Shown piece by piece: positions 10,792 through 22,864 of a stretch of DNA of 64,000 nt. The first letter of the stretch is position 1; each line of letters starts with the position of its first letter. The position numbers were made by a program, and so were the translations under genes. The DNA comes from Choanephora cucurbitarum (taxonomy: Eukaryota; Mucoromycota; Mucoromycetes; Mucorales; Choanephoraceae), in NCBI GenBank assembly GCA_025331435.1, contig JAIWNI010000118.1, positions 1-64,000 on the forward strand. The letters are read 5' to 3'. The notes beneath the pieces were generated by a model. That model had not been told where the DNA came from, did not search any database, and saw only the letters and a list, made by a program, of their open reading frames with translations.

Positions 10792-12896
10792 ATGTCCTGT
10801 TCTGATTCTCTTCCAACCTATAATTCGTGCGATTCCTGCGTTCCAACTGAAAAAGCAGAGTAAGAAGCAGTTGACAAACTAAAATTGATAGTATCACTAA
10901 ACGGTTGTTTTTAGTAGGTCCGCTATCCAAGTTACTCAAGGTTCAACAGAAAATACAGCTATTTTGTTGGTACGTATACTAAATTGAGCATAACACTTGT
11001 AAACTAAATTCTCTTTTACGCGCATTAGGAAAAAGAACAAGTTGGTAGTCAAGACACAACTTCCCTGTTGACTGACAAGAAACTCTCACTGGTCATTGAC
11101 ATTGACCAAACTATACTTCATGCTACTCGCGACTCTAACATCTATGACTGGGTCGAAAAGCAAAAGGCAACAGAAGAAAACGAGCAATGGAAAGATATTT
11201 ACACTTTCACATTTGGTAGAGACAACCAGCTTAAACTCACTCTAAAGTTGAGGTAGGTCAATATCATTTGCTTTCCTTTTTCTGTCTTTTCTTTGTATTG
11301 TTTTTTTTTGTAACTTACCTATAGTTTTGGTTTATTTTAGGCCTGGACTAGATGACTTTCTAAAAGAAATGTCGCAGTATTATACACTGCATATCTATAC
11401 TATGGGATCACGACTCTACGCTGATACGATCACAAGCTTGATTGATCCTGATGGCAATTTGTTTGGAGACAGAGTCATGTCACGTACTGAAAACAAAGGT
11501 AGTAAGAAAAAGTCTTTGGAACGGTTTGCACACTTAGACTCCTCTAAGGCAGTCGTTTTAGATGATCTTGCCAAAGTATGGGACGATTCGCCTGCTTTAG
11601 TTGAAATTAAGCCCTATGAATTCTTCTGTGGCACTGGCGACATCAATACGCCAACCAATTCACCAGCTGCTGAAGCCAACAATGGTAATGTGAAATGCTT
11701 ACAGTCCGAATCATCTAAAGAAGTCACATCATCGAAGCCAGCTTATGCCAGCGACATCTTAAATATAACCGAGTCAGACAATATTTTGGCTGCTATCAAA
11801 GAGGTAAATAGAAAGGAAGCAGAAAAAACAATAACAAGATTTAGCGTGTTAAATCTTCTAATTTTTCATTTGTTTCTTTAGTTATTGATCAATATACATG
11901 TTGAATATTTTCAACAATACGAGCAAGACAAGGCTGTAAGTCCCAAGACGGCTGATATCATTGCTGAATTGAAATCCAGGATTTTAAATGACTGCCAGGT
12001 TTCGTTGTCCAAACAAGAAGATGACCTTTCAAAACTAGCCAAGTCTTTGGGTGCAAGATGCTCAGAAGACGTGACAACACAGACAACTCATCTAGTAACA
12101 AAGTTTGTAAGTAAAGAGTTTTATTACGTTATTTCGTATCATTTGCTTGTTTCATATACTGACCCATACATGTACATTGTAGGATAAACCGGATATTCTA
12201 GACGCAGCAGCCATCGGCTATCCAGACGTGAAGATTGTCGATGAAAGTTGGATACTTGAATCCGGCTGGCACTGGAGAAAGCAAGACGAGTCTACTTTTT
12301 TGATAGTTTCCGACAAAGATGGAGAAGAATTCTTTGACTCAAAGGAATATCAAGAAGAAGAAGAAGAAGAAGAAGAAGAGTTTTTCGATTGCGAAAATGA
12401 AGACGAAGCAGAACAGCCAGGTCAGCCAGAGCCAGCAGAAGAAAAGGAAGATAAGAGGGAAACCAAAGATCAACAAGATGATCAAGAAAGAAAGGATGGA
12501 AATGCTACAATGCATAAGCAGAAAAGAAAGCTTGAAGAGTGCGAAAGCTTTAGCCAGGTGGATAGGCCCATACATCCAAAGAAGAGGAAGATTAGAGAAG
12601 AGGGAGACAAAGATCCCAGCCATCATGTTGAAAAGCTAGCAGAATGTTTACGGCAAAAACGAAAAGAGCGTGATGGTGAAGAAGAGGACGAAGAAGAAGG
12701 CGAAGAAGGCGAAGAAGACGAAGGCGAAGGCGAAGATAAAGATGAAGCAGAAGTGGACAACGGGCTCAGCCATCACATTGAAAGGTTATCAGAATGTTTG
12801 CGGCAAAAACGAAAAGAGCGTGATACATCAGAAGACGAAGATGAAGAAGAGGCAACATCCCGTCCACAAAAGAGGAGACTGCTTAATGACATGTGA
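10792..12896 (+). CDS. FCP1-like RNA polymerase II CTD phosphatase, right copy
   Basis: This is the mirror of the gene at 5365-7469. Exons are 10792-10859, 10915-10969, 11029-11252, 11341-11803, 11882-12106 and 12183-12896, all with GT-AG introns, giving 582 codons plus a stop. The start was chosen as the first in-frame ATG before the CDSC motif. The frame stays open a little further upstream through a poly-A run, so the true start is uncertain. The catalytic DxDxT, the second DD motif and the BRCT tryptophan are all present, so both copies could encode an active enzyme. FCP1 is usually a single essential gene in fungi, which makes two divergently oriented, near-identical copies unusual. Confidence 0.87.
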
Positions 12897-13788
12897 AGCA
12901 GAAGTGAAAAAGAGAAAGAAAAGCAACGAATCAATTGGAAGATGAAAATGATGGAAGGTACAAGAGACCACGTAAAACAAGCAGCAGAAATAGGCAAAAG
13001 AGATAGAAGAGAAGACAACATAGATTAAGCTGCAGAACATATGAAAAGAATACAAGGAAGAGCGACAACAGTAGAAAAGATAAAAGGAGAAGGCAGGAGT
13101 AATGTGGAAGAGAAGAAAGAAAGTCAGCAACAAACAATACCAACACAAGCCCAGTTACCAAGCATAATACTTCCATCTTTCAAAGACATTTTGCAAAGTT
13201 GTATTGAGCTTCTTCCGGGGCACAAAAAAGAAAGAAAGATACAAACAACGTCTCGAGAGCTTCATATTCTGATTCTATCATAAAGATGACAAAGAGAAAT
13301 TCACTTTCTTTCAGTATCAGCCATGAGTTATACATAGTGAACACAAGAAACATGTATTTCAAATGGAAGCATAACTAGATCATTATGCATGCATAGGGAA
13401 ATAAGTGTTAGTAACAATACTAACAAAATCTTGGAACATATACAGGTCAAAAAAAAAAGACTGCCGTATAATGTGCGAAAAAAAACAACAGAACAAAAAT
13501 TATAGAGATTGCAAGTTGAGAAGGCTGTTGGTGTTCAATAAAAACTGAGATATGTATGTTTCATCGGCTTCGAAGCTGATGTATTCGCGATTCAAGCAAA
13601 AAATTCCTGTATGCTATAAAACCTTGTTCCGTTTGCTTATACAAGATCTTTTCAAGTTATAATGCTTTAGAAAGATCACATAATTAAAGATCACCCCCCC
13701 TCTTCCTTCTCTTTTTTTTTTCTAGCTGGAACAAGAAGTTTACTTTCGTGATTGAAACTATATGTCTTGGACAGACTGAGAGATACAC

Positions 13789-15053
13789 TTAGTAGCTGGT
13801 AGGAGCAATTTGGACTTCAGGAACTTCTTAGTTGAAGACAACATAGTTGTTCTTCAAAAAGGTGTCACCCAAAAGAGCAAATCTGAGACCACCCTTACCG
13901 AAAGAAGCGTAACAGACATTACCATCGTCTTCGTATACAAGGTCTTCAGCAGGGACTTGGAATGTGGTACCGTCGATATTGAAGACAATAGGACCAAAGT
14001 TAGAATTGTCACAGTCAATTAAGTAAGTACCATCACCATCATCAATAGCACCATAAGCAACAGCATCAGCAATAGCATCAGCAAAAGAGTCTGTCAAGAT
14101 CAAGAGAATGGCACCAGTGTCGAGGATGTCAGAAAAAGAATGGGCAACACGGCTACCACCAGCAGAGAGGCCATCAACGGCGATGCTCCAGTAACCATCT
14201 GAGTTATCGATAGGAGCATATTTTAAGCTACCAGTAAATTTGGAAGAGTCGTAACCACCAAATATGTATTCACCTCCTCCACTTCTGGAGGCCTTACCAA
14301 GGAAGACACCAAAAACGGGAGAGGAAATCAAACCTTGGCTGATCAAGTTGTTGACAGGTGTTTGGATATCATCAGCGGTAGTGATAAGGTCAAAACCAAG
14401 ACCCAAGACCCAAGAGACCCTCATTGGGACCATTGGCAAAGGAGTTAGATTCAACTCTGGCTAATTCGATAGTTTGGCCCTTGATCTTGAGACCACCCAA
14501 GTTGACAGCGTCAGTATCAAGGATACCGCTAGCAGTAGAACCATCACCGTAAGAAGTAGCTCAATGACGGCCATCAGCCTTGTAAGAGCTAGATCGATTA
14601 GGGTTGCAACAGTTTTAACGGGTACAAGAAGAGCACAAAGTGGAAGCTAATAACAATTGATTTAGAGGAGAGCTCATATTTTTATATTTGTTTTCAATCT
14701 ATTTACCAACCCAAAAAATCACTGGAACCACTGTCAAAGTCCAATCTGACCTTTTGTTCAGGAGTACCAATACCAACTACACCATAGTATTCGGGATCAC
14801 CAGAATAGTTAGTAACAGGAGCAGAACCAGTACCTTCAGTAGTAACATTAGCAGAAACATTATGGAGAGGGTTGATGACGTGCTTGACATACTTGGTCTT
14901 GACCTTAGTCTTAGCAATAACAGCCTTTGCGTTGGGATTAAAGTTGGAATTTCTGGCCAAAGGAACACTAAGAGTACTCTTAGAAGGAGCGGCTTCAACT
15001 ATCATTGCAGTTGTAAGGAGGGCAAGACAAGAAGAAGTAAGAGAGAGCTTCAA
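13789..15053 (-). pseudogene. Secreted aspartic protease (rhizopuspepsin-like), pseudogene, right copy
   Basis: This is the mirror copy of the pseudogene at 3207-4471, with the same lost start codon, in-frame stops, extra T and 7 bp duplication. Because all lesions are shared, the gene was already dead when the arms were copied, or the arms have been homogenised since. The proteins encoded by the broken frames are identical in the two arms as far as I compared them. Confidence 0.9.
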
Positions 15054-15249
15054 TTCAAGAGTCTGAAATAAAAAAGAACGAAAGAAAGTGTTGAGTGGAT
15101 GAAGAAAAAAACGCTTTAGTCGAAATCAGGTTGTTTTTTATATGTTTTTCTTTTTTCATTCAAGATTTTTGTAAGGATTTGAAGGTAGATACAATCATTA
15201 TAAAACAAGACAAAATGTTTCACAATAATATGTAATCCATTCGATGTTA

Positions 15250-15348
15250 CAGTAGTCGCTCGGCTTAAGAGTGTTTGATTTAAGAGTATGCTCAATATAA
15301 GAGTGTATTTATCAAGAATATACACACTCTTAAATAGAGCGACTATTG
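15250..15348. mobile_element. Pogo-like MITE, 99 bp (right arm copy)
   Basis: This is the mirror copy of the element at 2912-3010, carried by the inverted duplication and not by a separate insertion. TA flanks and both terminal repeats are kept. Confidence 0.75.
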
Positions 15349-15827
15349 TATAATCTATGATGAGTGACAAAGTATGTGGAAACCCTGAGTCTTTTGAAAC
15401 CGTATACTCATCAATTTTGGCAATTATATCCAGAAAAAGACATTCGATCAGCTCTTTTCTTTTTTTAATAAACATTTTGGATACGACATTCTCCTTCATC
15501 TACATTCTGCTTGATTTCAACTCTTTGTATTCGCAATGCATTCACAAGTTGATTGCTGAAATCAACTGGGTAAGAAAAAGTGTTGTTTTATTGACTAGTT
15601 GGATAAGAGTCTATGCTAAGAAATGCTATGATATTTATCTTTTCCTTCAGTACATCTGTATGTATTATCTGTTTCAAATCGATCTATCTGTAAAACTAAA
15701 ACAGATATATACTACTTTATATTCCACAATTTAGGCACAATAAAACAAGGTTAGGCCTGTCAATCGATCGTTTCTTTATTTAATTTAGCCTCAATAAATC
15801 AGTCATAAAAGCCATATTTATCGATAT

Positions 15828-17059
15828 ACCAAATACAGCTTTTGCCAAAATGATGTCGCACTAAAGAAAAATTAAGTTGTCGCACACTTTAAAAGAAGAG
15901 ACGACACATAAAAAAAAATAAAGAGTGTCGAACTTTTGGAAGAAAAAATGTTGCAAAGGCTGTACATTCATCATTCCCAGAAATTATTGGAATAATAATC
16001 GAAATTGGCTTGAAGCAAAAGAACAAATTGAACAAAAGCACCAACAGAAAGCAGTTTGGAGCAAAAACAAAAACAAAAAAAATTAGTGCAAAAGTTGATA
16101 CTCCGATATAAAGCAAGTAAGACAATGGGATTTATATGCTTATGACCTTTTTTGTTTAATGTAAGTGAAAATAAGAGAGATAGACATTGTTCTAGTTTTG
16201 TTTGCATTGAATTGATCTCGGAAGTGAGTATGAAGAGGGAATGATTATATCGCAGACAAATTTGGTTTGTCAAAATAAATCGAATTTTATTTCACATTCT
16301 GCGATGTTGGGTATGTCCACCAATATCATCATCATCATCATTGGCTCGAATGAGACCTTGGTTCTCTCGTCCAATTCTGAAGTAGATCCAGACAATTTCT
16401 ATCAAAAGGTCTCCCAGTCCTTGGTATACATTGTCATAGTTTTCTCCATTGAACTGCTGAATACAATATACAAAAGTTCTTTGGCGAATTCCTGAACAGC
16501 AACTTGACCACTGGCTCGAGGTAGACGTAGGATAGGACGACCGGCGAAACCCAAGTTGTTGATAGTATAGTTTGCACAATCCTCAGTGAAGATTGCCCGG
16601 CTAGTAGATGAAATCAACGAAGCAAGAACCCAAAGAATTGACATATAAAGGTTAGGAATCTGAATATGACGAAATAGGTCAGTAGCAACATTGAGGGCAT
16701 TCTCAGCAATCCATAGCGCAATGCGGTGGTTGTCAGCAAAAGCGATTCTACCTCCGGCACGTTTCGTTGCTGAATAGTAGACGCCTTCTAAAACTCAAGT
16801 ACCGAAATGGATCTGGCGACAACTCAGTATCATATATGGCAATGGAATGTGCAACAGATAAGTCTGTCCAAAGGGGTTGAGGGGATCTATTCATGGAAAA
16901 GGCCTTTGTTCTGTGTCATTTAAAGCTGGCCGTAGAGAACCTCGTATACATGAGCAGATGAGGCTAGAAAGAGCAAACATCACCAGCATAGACCACACGT
17001 TTGACCTCTTGTATCAAATATCCTGCAACGGATGCATAACACCGATACTGAGAGCCTCA
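15828..17059. other. Right flank of the inverted repeat, no clear gene
   Basis: No intact gene is seen. Frames of 80-100 codons occur on the minus strand (for example near 16402-16644) but match nothing I recognise. The minus strand lies downstream of the LINE reverse transcriptase fragment at 17060-17290 and may be eroded LINE sequence. The first bases after 15827 are the candidate undisturbed host flank of the Helitron insertion site in the other arm. Confidence 0.4.
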
Positions 17060-17290
17060 TTATATAGAGAGCAATAAAAATTCAAGTATCAGGTTAAACA
17101 AAAGGGACGGCAGAGGGTCTCCTTGGCGTAGCTCACGAGTTTGAAGAACTTCACCATTAACATTGACTCTAACTGAATTGTGAAAGAAAAGGCGATTAAT
17201 GCACTGAATAAAGGTGGTTAATAAATCAAATCGCTCCATGAATTGTAGAAGATAAAAGGGGTTCACTCAGCCATACGCTTTCTCTTGATA
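17060..17290 (-). pseudogene. LINE reverse transcriptase fragment
   Basis: The minus strand encodes a stretch with VNGEVLQTRELRQGDPLPSLLFNLILEFLL. This is the conserved RT block (x-RQGDPLSPLLFNL) of non-LTR retrotransposons, with P and S swapped relative to the usual SPL order. The catalytic YADD block downstream is not seen intact. It is a dead, truncated LINE. Confidence 0.75.
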
Positions 17291-17415
17291 CAGAAGAAGC
17301 CCCACTCCCTTAGTTGACTGAAGGTGTGCCCACTTACACATAGCTAATTTTTTGGTTTTTATTGTCGCAGTTTAAATAAACTTTGCGCTTCTACAAAGAA
17401 AGCCATCCTCATTTA

Positions 17416-17595
17416 CAGTGCTTACGGTCCCAAATGGCGGATTTCAAAAATCATTTGGCGGTTTCCAAAAATCCAATTGGCGTAAAATAAAAAATCAATA
17501 AGCGTAAAAAAAAAATATCCAATCAGCAGTTTTCAAAATGTCAATGAGCGCATACCGAGATTTCAGATAGCGTATTCTCAAAAACCAAATGGCAG
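17416..17595. repeat. Terminal inverted repeat, left end
   Basis: This is the 180 bp repeat matching the reverse complement of 19040-19219. The match stops at GGCAG (17591-17595). Confidence 0.93.
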
Positions 17596-17643
17596 CATTA
17601 TGAAAGCTTTTAGCGTACATGTTGTTTATTTTATTTGCCCTTA

Positions 17644-19046
17644 TTAAAGTGGTTGTTTATTTCTACACTTCTCCAAAGCTGCAACAGAGTGCTCAATTGA
17701 CTTGGTTATTATATCCCGAGGTATATCATTACAAGCATCGCGAATTCTTGTGAACAAGTCTTCCTTATCGTTGAATTTACTACGTTTGACTCTATTTTTG
17801 ACTAACGACCAAAATTGCTCTATGAGATTTAGCTCAGGAGAGTAAGGTGGAAGATATACACATATATAGTCTCTGCTGGTGATTAGCGTTTCTATTTCCT
17901 GATTATTGTGGATAGGTGCATTATCCATTACGAGATAAAAGCCTTTTAGTTCAGGGTGTTTGGCTAACTGGTCAAGTGTCCCTCTCAAAAAATTGAGATA
18001 ATGTCCTGTTGTAGTGCCTTTTTTTCCTGCTTTTTTACTTTCAGTAGCTTTTCTTTTGCGACCTCCAGAAACTTTGATTCTCTTATTCATTTGAGGAACT
18101 CGTACTTCAATATTAACAACCCCAACAGTAGCTATTGCCCCTAAAATAGAATGTGATTCAGCTTTTGCAGATGGTGTTGAAGCGATAGCTGGAGCACCAG
18201 AAGCTGATCGTCCATACGAAGGCCTCATGTTGATATCGAAGCCGGATTCATCAATAAAGATGCAGTTTCGAAGAAAATCCATGTCTGAACTATCGTATTC
18301 ATCACCCAATCGTATCTTGCTTGGATACGAGCAGGATCGTTTCGAGCTTTAGGTTGACGTTGCAACCTTTTGATCGTCAAATTACACTCATGTAATATGA
18401 AGCTATTGACAGTTGATTGTTTCAACGTAAATCCTTCAAAAGTTTTTGTTAAACTATCTACAACTTCGTCGGTTGTAGTGTAAGGCTTATTGTCAAAAAG
18501 CTCAAGAATGTGTAACTTTTGTGGCTCTTGAAGCTGACTCTTGGCCCGACTGCTTTTGTTAGTCTGCTTTTCATATATGTTCCAACCGGGTTCTGTTCTG
18601 ATTCGTTTTGCCCAAGTTTGAGCAGTTCTCTCGGCAATTCCAGCATACTCTGCTGCTTTAGCTGCCGAAAAAAATTTGATTTTTAAGTAGTAAAGGAACA
18701 ACGTTTTCTGATCGTCCGTATAAGACGTGTAGCTCCTAACATTGCCAACTTTGTCAGCAATAGCCTTATTCACTTTTTCGATAACAAGTGATATTCTGCT
18801 CTCTAAGTTCTCGTCTTCGGCATCGAGCTCAATGGGAACAGGTTGACAATCATTATATTCACTTAGATTAGTCAAGTTTCGAAGATTGAATTCCTCTCCT
18901 TCTTCGATAATGTAGTCCATGGCCTCTGCACCGTCTTCCGTAGTTATTCCGCCCTGACCGTCCTCAATAAAGAATTTATGCGTGTTGCTCATTTGAAAAA
19001 TATTTAAAGTAAAAGAGACGTCTTTTAGAATGTGGAAGTCTGCCAT
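17644..19046 (-). pseudogene. DDE transposase (Tc1/IS630 type) split by a -1 frameshift
   Basis: The enzyme cuts and pastes the element at TA sites. Two overlapping minus-strand frames cover it. The first (19046-18225) has an acidic N-terminus and a helix-turn-helix region (AAKAAEYAGIAERTAQTWAKRI). The second (18309-17644) has the catalytic DDE domain: FIDESGFDIN, YLVMDNAPIH and YSPELNLIEQFW. The sensible protein leaves the first frame near IVQT and enters the second at DMDFLRN (around 18278), which needs a -1 shift. It is either a one-base deletion in this copy or translational frameshifting. Start choices are 19046 (inside the TIR) or 18992 (MSNTHKFF). All three catalytic acids are kept. 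Confidence 0.9.
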
Positions 19047-19219
19047 TTGGTTTTTGAGAATACGCTATCTGAAATCTCGGTATGCGCTCATTGACATTTT
19101 GAAAACTGCTGATTGGATATTTTTTTTTTACGCTTATTGATTTTTTATTTTACGCCAATTGGATTTTTGGAAACCGCCAAATGATTTTTGAAATCCGCCA
19201 TTTGGGACCGTAAGCACTG
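19040..19219. repeat. Terminal inverted repeat, right end
   Basis: This is the partner of 17416-17595. The upstream start codon of the transposase frame (19046) lies just inside it. Confidence 0.93.
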
Positions 19220-19359
19220 TACCGGAAATATTACCCTTAAAAGGTAAACCGAGTTGACCAAAATAGGGTCTTTTATTTTTTACAGTGTTTTGAGATTTAA
19301 AAAGCAAGAAATAGACTCTTTTTCTCTCTTTTTCTTTGCATATTTTTTTCTTTACAATT

Positions 19360-21119
19360 ATGACTGTCATAGATGAGAATAAGAAACTATATTTAGGACT
19401 TGATTTGTCAACACAACAACTCAAGTGTACGCTCATAGATGAAGAGCATCATATTACGTATGAAGAAGCAGTTCATTTTGACCGAGACTTGCCTGAGTTT
19501 GGAACCAAGCATGGTGCTATTGTAAACGATGATGTAGTTACATCACCTACATTGATGTGGGTTAAAGCTTTGGACTTGCTATTGACGCGATTGAAAAAAA
19601 CTGGATTGATACCTCTTGTTCAAGGCATTTCAGGTGCTGGGCAGGTAATTTTTCTTGTTCTTTTATTTCATGAATGTGCCTTTAATCAGTTTTTAATTAG
19701 CAACATGGAAGTGTCTATTGGAACAAAGAGGGAATAAATCAACTGAATCATCTTGATGCGAAGCACTCTTTGTTCCAGCAATTAGAAAACGGGTTTTCAA
19801 TCACCCAATCACCTATATGGCAGGATGCTAGCACAACACAAGAATGCCGTCACTTGGAAAAATCCGTAGGAGGCCCTGAGCAACTGGCCAATTTGACAGG
19901 ATCAAAAGCATATGAAAGATTTACTGGAAATCAAATTGCTAAGGTAAATAAATGCTAAGGATAGGACTATCATATAGCCAAAGTAACTCAGCTGCTTTCT
20001 TTAAAAAAGATATACCATCATAATAGAGAAGCATACAATCAAACAAAGTGCATTGGGCTTGTTAGTTCTATGCTAGCTACTCTTTTGCTTGGTCAATTTA
20101 GTCCAGTAGATACTGCCGAAGGCTCAGGAACCAACATGATGAACATTAGAACACACAAATGGGACGAAAAACTACTTTATGAATGCGGTGGCGATGCACT
20201 GAGAGAAAAGTTAGCCAAGGAGCCGGTGGAGGGAAGCACTGTGTTAGGTAATATCAATCCATATTACGTTGAGCGATATGGATTCAAACCAGGTAAGGTG
20301 TTTATCTATAATCCATTTTCGTTTTCAACTCATGTCTTGCTAGAATGTAAAATTGTGTCTTTTACTGGAGACAATTCAGCTACTTTGGTATCAATGAATT
20401 TACTTGAGGGTGATTGTGTTGTATCTCTTGGTACATCTGATACAGTCCTAGTTTACTTGAAAAAAGACGCTGCTGCCACAACCGAATCCCATTTGATGGT
20501 TCATCCAATCGACTCTGAAGGATTTATGGGCATGCTATGTTATAAGAATGGCTCACTTACGCGTGAGCACATAAGAGATATCTATGCAGATGGCAGTTGG
20601 GAGACTTTCAACAGTATTATTACCAAGAATGAAGCCATGTTTGGTGACTGTTTGGGTTTCTATTATTGGATGCAAGAGATTATCCCGTTCGCAAAAGGTA
20701 TTTATCGATTCCAAAAGGGCACCCTTGTCAACGAGTTTGATGACAAACAAGTCAATGTGAAGGCCATTGTTGAGTCTCAGTTTATGTCCATGAAGATTCG
20801 ATTAGCGCGTATGGGTGGCCATATGAAGCGTGTGTTGGCTTCAGGTGGTGCTGCTAGCAATCCTATCTTGCTTCAGTTGCTGTCAGATATATTTGGGCTT
20901 CCTGTCTATCGACAAAAAGGAATGAATGGTGCTAGTCTTGGTGGTGCTCTACTAGCTAAATATGCTATACAGGACAAATCGTTTAATGACATGATGGCTG
21001 AATTTCCTTCAACTGGTCTAGATCTCATTTGTCAACCTGATATGACTAAGACAGAGAAATACAAGCAATATGAGGATCAGTTCATAAAACTTGAAGAATT
21101 CATTATTGGTACTCTGTAA
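19360..21119 (+). CDS. D-xylulose kinase
   Basis: Xylulokinase phosphorylates D-xylulose to xylulose-5-phosphate in the cytosol and feeds pentoses into the pentose phosphate pathway. Exons are 19360-19644, 19701-19943, 20010-20292 and 20344-21119, giving 528 codons plus a stop. FGGY-kinase features are LGLDLSTQQLKCTLID at the N-terminus, QGISGAGQ-QHGSVYW, GDNSATLVSM..GDCVVSLGTSDT and a C-terminal ASGGAASNPILLQLLSDIFG. The third intron is 51 bp and has no in-frame stop, so retention would leave an open frame. The ATG at 19360 is the first that gives the family N-terminus. The gene starts only 140 bp downstream of the Tc1/IS630-like element. An AATAAA-like signal follows the stop. Confidence 0.93.
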
Positions 21120-22849
21120 ATAACAATAAAGATAATGTTCTTTTGTTCATATAAAAAGTATGGTGCGAAACAAAGGGGGCTTTATCAGTTGAGTTTTTCA
21201 TTTAAAATTGAAATCCTCGCTCGGTGCAAAAAAAAAGATGAGTCAAACTCCCTATTAAGACCTTGAAACTAGAGTGCAATCTTGGCTTTTCTATTTCAAT
21301 TATTCGGGCGCTCATATCAGGATTAAGGAAATAAAATAAGATCTTTGAATTCTTTGGTAAATATTTGATAGTTAAATAAAGCACCAGAATTGAAGATAAT
21401 AAGGTTTTCCGTAGACAAAATCAGACTCAACTACCCTATAACATCATTCATTAAGAGACGGACTGTAAAGACAAGGGGGTAATGAGCGCGATTCAATCAT
21501 ACAAAACAAGTACACCAATTTAGCACATTTCGAGAGTTATTATGGTGTGGAATAGTTTATTGAAAATCCATGAACAGTAGCTACAATGGTAATTTATGAA
21601 GACTATCTTCCAATTTCTAAAAGCAATAAGATACTGCAAATATCTTTGAAGGATTGTCCTTGTCTCTCTAGCATCTCCATCCTTTTCAGAATCATTAAAG
21701 CTCTGAAATACTACAAGAGGTATTGGCTGGAGAAGAAATGCGTTCGATTGCGAAATAGAAGTGAGCTATGTTTTTCTAAATCTTGAACAAGAACCTCAAC
21801 AATTCTCAAAAGAAAAAAAGAAGAGGAAGAGCAAGGGTGTAGTAATATTTCGATTCAAATTTCGAATGAGTCAGAATAGAGGCTTGAAGATTTTAAGTGA
21901 ATCATAATACTACACACAGGAAAATTGTTTTTACAATGTGTAGTGTTGTCTAGATTTGAACATGTCATGTAGTACACTTAAGCCAGGACACTGTTGCAGG
22001 AATATGCCATTTCCAAAAATAGATTGCACATCATTTTCATATTGTTACACAAAATGAACAACTTGACGAAAGCAAAAATTCTTTCTAACCTCTTGCTCGC
22101 AACAGGAAGTAAAATAGAACTAATAAACCACACGAAATGTCTCCATAATAACCTGTATCTCATTTTGGGCTTACTATATGTTCAATAATTTTCCTAGAAG
22201 CTCTTAAATAGCCTACACTGTTAAAAATGTGACGATGCAAACATTATTGGCATATCCGGATGCGCTGCTTTTGTTTTTATAGCCTCATTTTGGCCTCCAG
22301 AAACACAAAATGAGAATACTAATATCGCCTGCACTCTCAATGCCATCATCCTGAAGGAAACCTGAAATACACGCCCTTCAGCCTGAACAACCAACTAACT
22401 GAATCCAATCGAGTTATTTTGAGGCTCTAGAAGGGTGCTTCCCTCTCTTATGCACCTATTTCTGTTTTCCATCCCCCTCTTGTTACCAAGCCTGCAGTTT
22501 TAGAATTTACCTCACCTACATATGCTGATACTGTTGACTGTTGGCACACTTTTGCTGCAGCTGCTGTTACACTTTCACTTCGTCACTCACCTCTGAAGAA
22601 CAAATTTACTTCGCATAAAAATAGCTTTATTGTACGTTCATTTAATTATTCATCATTTAAATCAAGATCTTGGTGCTCTTCATCTTCATTCTCGTTACAG
22701 AGATTATCTGCGCAAGATACGAATCAAACTGCGGCAGATTTGAATAGATAGAGAACGTATCTTTCATTTCCATTATCTTGCTCAAACACACTGGCAGTAC
22801 AGCTTTGCAATAGATAGGTTGATGAAGTCATTGCCATTCTTAACTCTCA
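21120..22849. other. Intergenic, no gene recognised
   Basis: No protein of about 65 codons or less here looks real. A weak hairpin with 'actacaca'/'tgtgtagt' lies near 21930-21945. The stretch probably contains eroded transposon DNA leading into the transposase relic that starts at about 22865. Confidence 0.4.
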
Positions 22850-22864
22850 TTCTGTAATGCTCTC

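Larger units (their letters stand above)
10121..15827 (-). repeat. Right arm of 5.7 kb inverted repeat
   Basis: This is the reverse-complement partner of 2433-8140 and carries the same genes in mirror order. Its outer end continues past 15827 into DNA absent from the left side of this window. That is expected if the left side is interrupted by the Helitron. Confidence 0.97.
17416..19219 (-). mobile_element. Tc1/IS630-like DNA transposon with 180 bp terminal inverted repeats
   Basis: This 1,804 bp element is bounded by TA dinucleotides (17414-17415 and 19220-19221) and starts and ends CAGTGCTTACGG...CCGTAAGCACTG. Its 180 bp ends (17416-17595 and 19040-19219) appear to be perfect inverted copies, including a 10-base homopolymer. 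The TIRs contain short repeated modules ('aaatggcg', 'aattggcg'). The single gene inside is a DDE transposase on the minus strand. Perfect ends suggest recent movement. Confidence 0.93.
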
